DNA of 49,984 bases from Avimonoglobus sp965151315 (GTDB taxonomy: Bacteria > Bacillota > Clostridia > UBA1381), in NCBI GenBank assembly GCA_965151315.1, contig CBCTZG010000009.1, positions 1 through 49,984 on the forward strand. Reading direction: 5' to 3'. This document shows positions 8,319 through 15,457 of this stretch, one piece after another; within the stretch, counting starts at the first letter, position 1, and every line of letters begins with the position of its first letter. Made by a program: the position numbers and the translations under genes. Under the pieces are notes generated by a model. It saw nothing but the letters and a program-made list of their open reading frames with translations. It made no database searches and had not been told where the DNA came from.

Positions 8319-8897
8319 ATGAAAAAAATCGGTGTGCTTGCGCTCCAGGGGGCTGTTTCAGAGCATTTGGAGCGGTTGGAGCGGCTGGGGAATGTGGAAG
8401 CCCTGGCTGTGAAATACGCAGAGGAATTAGAAGGGCTGGACGGGCTGGTGATCCCCGGCGGAGAGAGTACAGCCATTGGCCTGCTTCTGAAAAACTATGG
8501 GCTGATTATGCCGATCCAGGAAAAGGTCCGGGGCGGTATGGGGGTCTGGGGCACCTGCGCCGGTATGATCCTGCTGGCAAAAGAGCTGGCGGACGACGAT
8601 ACCCAGCATTTAGGCCTGATGGATATTTGTGTCCGGCGCAACGCCTATGGCCGGCAGCTGGAGAGCTTTTCTACCCAGGCCCAGGTCCCCGATGTGTCGG
8701 AAAAACCGGTGCCGCTGGTGTTTATCCGGGCGCCATATGTGGAGCGGGCCGGCAAGGACGTAAAGATTCTTTTGACCGTTCGGGGAAATATCGTAGCCTG
8801 CCGGGAACGGAATATGCTGGCCACCTCGTTCCATCCGGAGCTGACAGATGATTTGTCCTTTCACAGATATTTTGTTAATCAAATCTGCAATCACTAG
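8319..8897 (+). CDS. pdxT: Pyridoxal 5'-phosphate synthase glutaminase subunit PdxT
   Basis: Class I glutaminase that feeds ammonia to PdxS in the dodecameric PLP synthase. The 192-residue protein starts IGVLALQGAVSEH, carries the oxyanion segment PGGEST, the nucleophile Cys80 in WGTCAGM and the His172/Glu174 pair in FHPEL. The start at 8319 is three bases past the pdxS stop; its ribosome site is weak, consistent with coupling to pdxS. It closes the operon: a GC-rich hairpin with a T-rich tail follows. Confidence 0.96.
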   Translation: MKKIGVLALQGAVSEHLERLERLGNVEALAVKYAEELEGLDGLVIPGGESTAIGLLLKNYGLIMPIQEKVRGGMGVWGTCAGMILLAKELADDDTQHLGLMDICVRRNAYGRQLESFSTQAQVPDVSEKPVPLVFIRAPYVERAGKDVKILLTVRGNIVACRERNMLATSFHPELTDDLSFHRYFVNQICNH

Positions 8898-8907
8898 GGC
8901 AGAGGCT

Positions 8908-8943
8908 GCCGCATACGAAAGCGCGGCGGCTTTTGTTTGTTTT
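8908..8943 (+). terminator. Terminator after pdxT
   Basis: GCTGCCGC and GCGGCGGC pair across a 10-base loop, one G-T pair, and are followed by TTTTGTTTGTTTTT. Confidence 0.7.
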
Positions 8944-9290
8944 TGGGGCCGGTCATGGTAAAATATGCACGGCGCCTGACGGAGGATTTTCATGGATTGC
9001 TGTTTACGATCTATAATGGCTGCCGGGCGTTGGCATATTCGCAGGCGATAAGGATGCAGTGTTTTGTCAGGGACGGCGTACCGTCCGGTTGTATGTGCGG
9101 TACGGCATGACCGACGGTAACTGGGTAAGCCTGCCCCTGGCTTTTCTGGAATGGGGCAAGCGGCTGGCTTGCCTCAGTAATTCCGCCAGCGGGAGCCAGG
9201 CATTGCTTTTTAGTTAAATATCCGGAGTAAGGCGACATTTTGGACTGCATCGGGATGATTGCAGAAATTACCGGCAAAATTTTCTCTTGT
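8944..9290 (+). pseudogene. Gene-poor 350-base stretch, possibly an eroded coding remnant
   Basis: No intact gene. Short open segments in two frames read as if they once formed one: about 8988-9110 gives FHGLLFTIYNGCRALAYSQAIRM-like sequence, and after a one-base shift about 9085-9217 gives RLYVRYGMTDGNWVSLPLAF followed by a stop. The second segment looks protein-like in composition, but I recognise no family. It may equally be neutral spacer between pdxT and the folT promoter. Confidence 0.25.
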
Positions 9291-9293
9291 CTC

Positions 9294-9322
9294 TTGACAA
9301 ACATGCCGGGCTGTGCTATGAT
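9294..9322 (+). promoter_or_regulatory. Promoter of folT-folC
   Basis: TTGACA (9294-9299), 17 bases, TATGAT (9317-9322), placing the transcript start just before the THF aptamer. Confidence 0.85.
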
Positions 9323-9333
9323 AGATTTTGTAA

Positions 9334-9435
9334 AGCAAAGTAGGGAATAATGCGTTAAGTGAGAAAAGGACGGGAAGTTGTCTTTTCTACGAAAAACAGA
9401 TTCTGTTTGCGGTATTATTCTCGCATTCCGTTGCT
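9334..9435 (+). ncRNA. Tetrahydrofolate (THF-I) riboswitch
   Basis: The segment matches the folT-type THF riboswitch in order: P1 strands AGCAA (9334-9338) and TTGCT (9431-9435), the conserved GTAGGGAATAATGCGTTAAG block, a variable hairpin (GAGAAAAGGA...TCTTTTC), then GGTATTATTCTCGCATTCCG that pairs back with GAATAAT. Just downstream CTACAAAAG (9434-9442) can pair with CTTTTTGTAG (9475-9484), ending shortly before the ribosome site of folT, so control is probably of translation or of a weak hairpin. Folates should lower folT and folC expression. Identification is by recalled consensus, not by a covariance search. Confidence 0.85.
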
Positions 9436-9508
9436 ACAAAAGAGAATATATTTATATGCGCTTAAATATTTACCCTTTTTGTAGTGATTGTACAGAAAGG
9501 ATTTTTTT

Positions 9509-10039
9509 ATGTTCAAAAAATTAACAACAAAAGATTTAGTAACTATGGCTGTTTTAATGGCCTTGACTATTATCCTGGGACGGACGCTGGCAATCCCAAC
9601 GCCGGTTTCCCGGATATCCTTCAGCTTCCTGCCAATCGCGGTGGCCGGTATGTTGGTCGGGCCGGTGTGGGCCGGGATCATGGCTTTCGCGGCAGATTTT
9701 TTGGGAACCATGATCAATGCCTTTGGAGGCGTATATTTCCCTCTGTTTGGCTTAACAGAGTTCTGCTATGGGTTTATTTACGGCCTGTTTTTCTATCAGA
9801 AGGAAATCAATTGGAAGCGGATCCTGTTTTGCCTGTTGGCCACCCTGGCCTTTTATCTGACCGTTGGCGTGGCGACCCAGTATATTTACTGGAATTTGTT
9901 TATGGAGGAATCCAGGGCAGTGGGACCGATCATTCAGGCCCGGGCCATGACGGCGCTGGTCAACTATCCGGTGCGGTTTGTTGTGATTTATTTTGTGAAT
10001 GTGTATTTAAGACAGCATATCCGATCGTTTGCAAGGTGA
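9509..10039 (+). CDS. folT: Folate ECF transporter S-component FolT
   Basis: Substrate-binding membrane subunit of an energy-coupling-factor transporter for folates. The 176-residue protein has five or six hydrophobic helices and the S-component signature near the start (TKDLVTMAVLMALTIILGR), with the conserved GPVWAGIMAFAADFLG segment. The THF riboswitch directly upstream fixes the substrate assignment. The ATG at 9509 has AAAGGA seven bases upstream; a longer TTG start at 9488 lacks a site. The general EcfAAT module is not adjacent. folC follows after 4 bases. Confidence 0.93.
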   Translation: MFKKLTTKDLVTMAVLMALTIILGRTLAIPTPVSRISFSFLPIAVAGMLVGPVWAGIMAFAADFLGTMINAFGGVYFPLFGLTEFCYGFIYGLFFYQKEINWKRILFCLLATLAFYLTVGVATQYIYWNLFMEESRAVGPIIQARAMTALVNYPVRFVVIYFVNVYLRQHIRSFAR

Positions 10040-10043
10040 GAGT

Positions 10044-11300
10044 ATGATAAAAAAAGACTCTAATTTCCGAGCCCTGGCCCTGCCGGCCTTGGAAAGTATA
10101 CGCCTGCTGATGGCAGAGCTAGATGACCCCCAGAAGGCATACCCTTGTATCCATGTGGCGGGCACCAATGGAAAAGGCTCTGTCTGCGCATATCTGCAGG
10201 CGATGTTTACCCGGGCGGGGATTCGGACTGGGAAATATATTTCCCCCCATCTGATCCATGAATGCGAGCGTATATCCGTAGATGGGACGGAAATCAGCCC
10301 GGGGGAGCTAAACCGCTGGATGCGTCTGGTGGAAGCCGCCGCTGAAAAAACACAGAAAAAAACGGGAACGCCGCCGACCATGTTTGAGCTATGGACGGCG
10401 GCGGCGTTTTGTTATTTCCGGGAGCAGAACTGCGGAATGGTGATTTTGGAAACCGGCCTGGGAGGGACCCATGACGCTACCAATATCATCCCGCCGCCGG
10501 CGGTATCCGTCATTACCCGGATCGATCTGGATCATATGGATTACTTGGGCACTACGTTGGCCCAGGTGGCGGCGGCAAAAGCCGGGATCATCAAACAGCG
10601 GCCGGACGGAATGCCAGGTCTGACCGTGACGGTCCCCCAGCCGCCGGAAGCAATGGCGGTTTTGGCTCGGACGTGCCGGGAGAAAAATCATCGGCTTGTG
10701 GTAATCCAAGCGCCCAGTGTGCACACGCCTGTTGGTATGGGGGAATGCTTTGATTACGGCGGCCTGAAGTGTGTCCGGCTGCGGATGCCGGGGGTTTATC
10801 AGGTCGAGAATGCCTGCCTGGCCGCCGAAGCGGCCAGAGGCGCGGGGCTTTCCTCCGAGGCCGTCCGGTATGGGTTAGAAGCCGCCGTAAACCCGGCCCG
10901 GCTGGAAACAGTCTGGCCGGGGGTGATTTTTGACGGCGCCCATAACCCAAATGGTATGCGGGCGCTGATCCAGAGCCTAGACCGGTATTTTCCCCATACG
11001 CCCCGGACGTTTGTGTTTGGCTGTATGCGGGATAAGGAGATCCCTGGGGTGCTGGCGGAAATGACCCGTACCGATGGCCCAGTCGAGACGGTATATACGG
11101 TTCGGATCCAAGGCAGCCAGCGGGCTATGCCGCCGGCGGCCCTTGCGGCCCTGGCCCGGAAAGTGGGGCTGCCCGCCCGGCCTGTGGATCGTCTTTCCAC
11201 GGCGGTAGCGGCGGCCCGGGAATCGGGCGGGCTGTGCATAGTTTGCGGTTCGTTATATTTATATCAGGAATTGCGGCAAATGCAAAAAAATTGGGAATAG
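10044..11300 (+). CDS. folC: Folylpolyglutamate synthase / dihydrofolate synthase
   Basis: Adds glutamates to folates, trapping them in the cell, and may also join dihydropteroate and glutamate. The 418-residue protein contains the ATP loop VAGTNGKGSVCAY (about residues 38-50), the ETGLGGTHDATN motif, ITRIDLDHMDYLG and the C-terminal DGAHNPNGM motif. The N-terminus is slightly shorter than in many homologues. The start ATG at 10044 follows GGTGAG closely. Being 4 bases behind folT, it shares the THF riboswitch, which ties folate import to its retention. Confidence 0.95.
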   Translation: MIKKDSNFRALALPALESIRLLMAELDDPQKAYPCIHVAGTNGKGSVCAYLQAMFTRAGIRTGKYISPHLIHECERISVDGTEISPGELNRWMRLVEAAAEKTQKKTGTPPTMFELWTAAAFCYFREQNCGMVILETGLGGTHDATNIIPPPAVSVITRIDLDHMDYLGTTLAQVAAAKAGIIKQRPDGMPGLTVTVPQPPEAMAVLARTCREKNHRLVVIQAPSVHTPVGMGECFDYGGLKCVRLRMPGVYQVENACLAAEAARGAGLSSEAVRYGLEAAVNPARLETVWPGVIFDGAHNPNGMRALIQSLDRYFPHTPRTFVFGCMRDKEIPGVLAEMTRTDGPVETVYTVRIQGSQRAMPPAALAALARKVGLPARPVDRLSTAVAAARESGGLCIVCGSLYLYQELRQMQKNWE

Positions 11301-11386
11301 ATTACGGGATTTTGCTGAAAATACACATAAAACCAGCCCATTTCTTTCAGCTGGTGGGTTGATTTGCAAAAAAATCCGAAAAAGGG

Positions 11387-11415
11387 TTGTAATTTATACC
11401 AAATTATATTACAAT
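11387..11415 (+). promoter_or_regulatory. Promoter of efp
   Basis: TTGTAA (11387-11392), 17 bases, TACAAT (11410-11415), 36 bases before the efp start. Confidence 0.72.
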
Positions 11416-11450
11416 AGAAGCAGAACAAAAGTAAATTGGAGGATAAAGAC

Positions 11451-12008
11451 ATGATTTCAGCAGGAGATTTTAGAAACGGCATTACCTTTGAGCAGGACGG
11501 CAATGTTTATCAGGTTGTTGAATTCCAGCATGTTAAGCCGGGAAAGGGCGCGGCTTTTGTCCGGACAAAGCTGAAAAACGCCATTACCGGCGCGGTTGTG
11601 GAGAAAACATTCCGGCCTACGGAGAAGTTTGAAAACGCTTATATCGAACGCAAGGATATGGAATATTCCTATAACGACGGGGATATTTACTATTTCATGG
11701 ATCAGGAAACCTTTGATATGCTGCCCATCGGAAAGGATCAGATTGGTGACGCGTTAAAATTTGTAAAGGAAAACATGGTCTGCAAAATTCTTTCCTACAA
11801 GGGAAATGTATTCGGCATTGAGCCCCCGACCTTCGTTGAGCTGGCGATTACCGAAACAGAGCCGGGCTTCAAGGGTGATACGGCTACCGGCGCCACCAAG
11901 CCGGCTACGCTGGAGACCGGCGCGGTTATTCAGGTGCCGCTGTTTGTGGACGGCAGCGATATTATCCGCGTGGACACCAGAACCGGGGAATACATGGAAC
12001 GGGTATAA
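11451..12008 (+). CDS. efp: Elongation factor P
   Basis: EF-P enters the ribosomal E site and relieves stalling at polyproline. The 185-residue protein shows the three beta-barrel domains; the domain I loop HVKPGKGAAFVRTKLKN holds the lysine that is modified in many bacteria, and the C-terminal domain ends VDTRTGEYMERV as in the family. The start is the ATG at 11451 with GGAGG upstream; a TTG 15 bases earlier is in frame but overlaps the ribosome site. It has its own promoter and probably cotranscribes the zinc-ribbon gene 36 bases downstream. Confidence 0.97.
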   Translation: MISAGDFRNGITFEQDGNVYQVVEFQHVKPGKGAAFVRTKLKNAITGAVVEKTFRPTEKFENAYIERKDMEYSYNDGDIYYFMDQETFDMLPIGKDQIGDALKFVKENMVCKILSYKGNVFGIEPPTFVELAITETEPGFKGDTATGATKPATLETGAVIQVPLFVDGSDIIRVDTRTGEYMERV

Positions 12009-12044
12009 AATATATGCATAAAAGCTGAAAAGGAGGCGTGTTGA

Positions 12045-12515
12045 ATGGATACAATGGCAAGCAGGATCGCTTATCTCAAGGGATTGGCCGAGGGCTTAAG
12101 GATTGACGAGACAAAGGACGAGGGAAAGCTGATCAAAAAAATGATCGAGGTGCTTTCGGATATGGCCGATGCCTTAGACGACATGATGGACGCCCATGAC
12201 GAGTTGGACGCTAAGGTAGACGAAATTGACGAGGATCTGGCGGAGGTAGAAGATTTTGTCTACGATGGCGAGGGGGAGCCGGCGGAGATGGACGGCGACT
12301 TCGCAGATGATTACCTGGAGGAGGAAGAGGACAATGATTATTTTGAAATCCAGTGTCCGGCCTGCCACGAGGACGTTATTGTAGATTTTGACATGCTGGA
12401 TTCGGATAAGGGCATTATCTGCCCCAACTGCCATCAGGAAATCGAGCTGGAGTTTGACGACTGCGGCTGTGGAGACGACGACTGCGGCTGCTGCGACCAC
12501 GATCACGAAGAATAA
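12045..12515 (+). CDS. Acidic zinc-ribbon protein (CD1247 N-terminal domain-like)
   Basis: A 156-residue, highly acidic protein of unknown function. Residues 1-75 are helical with a likely coiled coil (RIAYLKGLAEGLRIDETKDE resembles the CD1247 N-terminal domain). About residues 103-140 form a zinc ribbon, CPACHED...CPNCHQE, and the tail is a run of Cys, Gly, Asp and His (CGCGDDDCGCCDHDHEE) that could bind further metal. The start ATG at 12045 has AGGAGGCG upstream. In Clostridia this gene is often found next to efp, as here. A strong terminator follows. Confidence 0.85.
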   Translation: MDTMASRIAYLKGLAEGLRIDETKDEGKLIKKMIEVLSDMADALDDMMDAHDELDAKVDEIDEDLAEVEDFVYDGEGEPAEMDGDFADDYLEEEEDNDYFEIQCPACHEDVIVDFDMLDSDKGIICPNCHQEIELEFDDCGCGDDDCGCCDHDHEE

Positions 12516-12541
12516 AAAGGGCTTATAAAAGCCCTTTTTTT
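12515..12541 (+). terminator. Terminator after zinc-ribbon gene
   Basis: AAAAGGGCTT-ATAA-AAGCCCTTTT with further T residues. Confidence 0.9.
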
Positions 12542-12558
12542 ATGTCAGGAGGTTTTTT

Positions 12559-13671
12559 ATGGCGGGGATCTATATCCATATTCCTTTTTGCGTACAAAAG
12601 TGCTTGTATTGCGATTTTGTATCCTTCTGCGGCCGGGAGGATATGCACGCGGTATATATCGAGGCTTTGGGCCGGGAGATGGCCCGGTATCAGGGGACGC
12701 CGGCGGATACGGTGTTTATCGGCGGCGGTACGCCTACGGTGTTAGCCCCAGCGCTGCTGGAACGGCTGATGGCGCTGGTTTTGGAGAATTTCCGGCCGTG
12801 CGGGGATGCGGAATACTCTATAGAAGTAAATCCCAAAACACTTTCAGAAGAAAAACTCCGAATCTTAAAGGCGGGGGGCGTGAACCGGCTGAGTATCGGG
12901 GTACAGTCCTTTCTGGATTCGGAACTGGAGATTTTGGGACGTATACATTCCGCGGCGGATGCGTATACTACGGTGGAACTGGCAACAAAAGCCGGATTCT
13001 CCAACATCAACTTGGACCTGATGTCTGCTCTGCCAGGGCAGACTTTGGAAAAATTCCAGTATTCTTTGGCCCGGGCGGTCAGTTTAGCGCCTGCCCATAT
13101 CTCCTGCTACAGTCTGATCCTGGAGGAGGGTACGCCCCTGGCTTCGGATTACGCAAAGGGTCGGTTTTTGCTGCCATCTGAGGAGGAGGACCGGGAAATA
13201 TATGAATTTACCCGGGAATATCTGGCCCTGCATGGCTACAAACAGTATGAGATTTCAAATTTTGCCCGGCCCGGCCGCCAGTGCCGGCATAATTTGAAAT
13301 ACTGGGAATGCGGGGCATATCTTGGTCTTGGCGCGGCGGCTCACAGCTATGACGGCGGCGCTGTCCGGCGGGAAAATACACCGGTGCTTGCCGAGTACTG
13401 CGGAGGCGAAGGCATCGGGAAAATAGAAGCGGTTCTTACAAAGGCAGATCAGATGTCAGAATTTATGATCCTAGGGCTGCGGAAGACCCAGGGGATCCAG
13501 GAAACGGAATTTTCCGCCCGATTTGGAAAAACGCTGGACCAGGTTTACGGCCAACAGATTCAAAAATTCGTCCGGGGCGGTTTCCTGCAGCGGCAGGGCG
13601 GACGTCTGTTTTTGTCCCGGCGGGGGGTATCGGTCAGTAACGCGGTCATGTGTGAATTTATTTTGACATAG
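12559..13671 (+). CDS. hemW: Radical SAM heme chaperone HemW
   Basis: HemW-type radical SAM protein; the family binds heme and hands it to apoproteins, and was long misannotated as an oxygen-independent coproporphyrinogen oxidase. The 370-residue protein has IYIHIPFCVQKCLYCDF with the CX3CX2C cluster motif at about residues 11-18, the GGGTPT segment, NLDLMSALPGQT, and the C-terminal HemN-like domain. HemW proteins lack the N-terminal extension of HemN, as here. The start ATG has CAGGAGG upstream. It lies just before hrcA, a common Clostridia arrangement (lepA-hemW-hrcA). Confidence 0.93.
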   Translation: MAGIYIHIPFCVQKCLYCDFVSFCGREDMHAVYIEALGREMARYQGTPADTVFIGGGTPTVLAPALLERLMALVLENFRPCGDAEYSIEVNPKTLSEEKLRILKAGGVNRLSIGVQSFLDSELEILGRIHSAADAYTTVELATKAGFSNINLDLMSALPGQTLEKFQYSLARAVSLAPAHISCYSLILEEGTPLASDYAKGRFLLPSEEEDREIYEFTREYLALHGYKQYEISNFARPGRQCRHNLKYWECGAYLGLGAAAHSYDGGAVRRENTPVLAEYCGGEGIGKIEAVLTKADQMSEFMILGLRKTQGIQETEFSARFGKTLDQVYGQQIQKFVRGGFLQRQGGRLFLSRRGVSVSNAVMCEFILT

Positions 13672-13724
13672 GTAAATAAAATGGATTTAATTTATGAATA
13701 TTTTGTAAAAATACCAATATTCTC

Positions 13725-13753
13725 TTGACTTTTTCCAATAAAGGTGGTATTTT
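13725..13753 (+). promoter_or_regulatory. Promoter of hrcA-grpE-dnaK
   Basis: TTGACT (13725-13730), 17 bases, TATTTT (13748-13753), immediately upstream of the CIRCE operator. Confidence 0.7.
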
Positions 13754-13760
13754 ATAATTG

Positions 13761-13787
13761 TTAGCACTCGATAAGGTTGAGTGCTAA
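13761..13787 (+). promoter_or_regulatory. CIRCE operator (HrcA binding site)
   Basis: A perfect CIRCE: TTAGCACTC, nine bases, GAGTGCTAA. HrcA made from the first downstream gene binds it and represses the operon until heat shock draws GroEL away. Confidence 0.97.
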
Positions 13788-13827
13788 AGAATGCATGCGG
13801 GAACAAGCTGATCCGAGGTGAAAAAAG

Positions 13828-14883
13828 ATGGAATTAAGCGACCGAAAGAAAAAGATCCTGCAAGCCATTATTGACGAGTATATGGGGACAGCGGAGCCAG
13901 TGGGCTCCCGGGCGATTTCCAAGCGGAATGAGCTGGGGCTTTCCAGCGCCACGATCCGCAATGAAATGGCGGATTTGGAGGAAATGGGCTTCTTAGTGCA
14001 GCCCCACACCTCTGCTGGCCGGATTCCGTCCGATATGGGATACCGGTTTTATGTAAACTCTTTGATGCACCGCTACCAAATGAGTGTGGAAGCCATTGAG
14101 CGGATGCGCAGGGAGCTGGAGCAAAAGGTGAACCGGCTGGAGTTGGTGATCAAAAAGGCCAGTATCATTGCGTCGCTGTTAACAGACTACACCACGGTGA
14201 TTTCTACCCCGGAGATGAACGGGGCTGAGATCATGCGGTTTGAACTGGTGCCATTGGGCAACGGCGTGGTCATGATCGTGATCATTACCAAGGCCGGCGC
14301 TTTGAAAAACAAAGTGGTGCATATGGGGATTGATGAGAAAACTACCCAGGCCCTCAGCGCCATTTTGAACCGGGGTTTGTCGGGGATGGCCGCCCGAGAT
14401 ATTACATTTGCGAAAATCCAGGCGATGCAGGCAGAGATTGAAGCCAGCATGGAGCTTGCGCCGAAGATTTTGGTGAACATTTTAAATTTTATCTACGAGG
14501 CTGTAGAGGCTTTTGACGAAACCGAGGTATACGTTGAAAACGCTAAATCCATCCTGCGGTATCCGGAGTACAGCGATGTAGAAAAAGCGCGGCGGATGCT
14601 GACGTTTTTGGAGGATGAAAAAAATCTCAAGGCCCTGATCGCGTCTGGAAAGGATGAGAACGGCGTCAATATTAAGATCGGGGCGGAAAACCAGTTTGAG
14701 GAGCTGGCGGACTGTTCCCTAGTGGCGGTTGATTATTCCGTTGGCGGGAATCCTGTAGGGACCCTGGGCGTAATCGGCCCCAAACGGATGGATTACGCGA
14801 AGGTGATTGCCAGTCTGGATTGTATTTCTAAGCATATTGACAGCATTTTGTATCAACTATATATTGGAGGAAGCGAGGGATAG
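13828..14883 (+). CDS. hrcA: Heat-inducible transcription repressor HrcA
   Basis: Represses class I heat-shock genes through CIRCE. The 351-residue protein has the N-terminal winged helix (DRKKKILQAIIDEY; LSSATIRNEMADLEEMGFL), a GAF-like middle domain and the conserved C-terminal GVIGPKRMDY motif. The ATG at 13828 follows GAGGTGAAAA. It is the first gene of hrcA-grpE-dnaK and its own operator lies 40 bases upstream, so it autoregulates. Confidence 0.98.
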   Translation: MELSDRKKKILQAIIDEYMGTAEPVGSRAISKRNELGLSSATIRNEMADLEEMGFLVQPHTSAGRIPSDMGYRFYVNSLMHRYQMSVEAIERMRRELEQKVNRLELVIKKASIIASLLTDYTTVISTPEMNGAEIMRFELVPLGNGVVMIVIITKAGALKNKVVHMGIDEKTTQALSAILNRGLSGMAARDITFAKIQAMQAEIEASMELAPKILVNILNFIYEAVEAFDETEVYVENAKSILRYPEYSDVEKARRMLTFLEDEKNLKALIASGKDENGVNIKIGAENQFEELADCSLVAVDYSVGGNPVGTLGVIGPKRMDYAKVIASLDCISKHIDSILYQLYIGGSEG

Positions 14884-14885
14884 TT

Positions 14886-15428
14886 TTGGCCAAGGAGAAG
14901 GCAAAAAAGGATGAAAACGAGGTTTTAGAAGAAACCAAGGATGAAGAGACCCAGGACCAGAAGCCCGAGGAAACGGTAGATCGGGAGCAGGAGCTGGAGG
15001 CAAAGGTAAAGGAGTTGGAAGAAAAATATCTGCGGCTGTATGCAGAGTTTGACAATTATCAGAAGCGTACCATGAAAGAAAAGGACGCCCGGTATGCCGA
15101 CGCGGTGATCGACACGGTGGAGGCGTTTTTACCGGTAGCGGACAATCTGGAACGGGCGCTGGCTGTGGAAATAGAGAGCGAAGAGGCCAAAAAGGTACTG
15201 ACGGGCGTGGAAATGGTAGCCAAGCAGATGAAAGAAACACTTTCCAAGCTGGATGTGACCGAAATTAAGGCCTTAGGCGAGGAATTCGACCCCAACCTGC
15301 ATAATGCCGTGATGCATGTGGAGGATGATGCGGTGACGGAAAATACCATTGTAGAAGAATTTATGAAGGGCTACATATATAAAAATGAACGGGTAGTCCG
15401 GCATAGTATGGTCAAGGTAGCAAATTGA
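14886..15428 (+). CDS. grpE: Nucleotide exchange factor GrpE
   Basis: Releases ADP from DnaK. The 180-residue protein starts with about 45 acidic residues, then the long dimer helix (LEAKVKELEEKYLRLYAEFD) and the C-terminal beta-wing with EFDPNLHNAV. I use the TTG at 14886: GAGGGA stands five bases upstream, the gene follows hrcA by two bases, and no in-frame ATG occurs before about residue 59, inside the coiled coil. The weak start may limit the GrpE:DnaK ratio. Confidence 0.96.
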   Translation: MAKEKAKKDENEVLEETKDEETQDQKPEETVDREQELEAKVKELEEKYLRLYAEFDNYQKRTMKEKDARYADAVIDTVEAFLPVADNLERALAVEIESEEAKKVLTGVEMVAKQMKETLSKLDVTEIKALGEEFDPNLHNAVMHVEDDAVTENTIVEEFMKGYIYKNERVVRHSMVKVAN

Positions 15429-15457
15429 TTTGATAGATTTTTGAGGAGGAATGCAAA

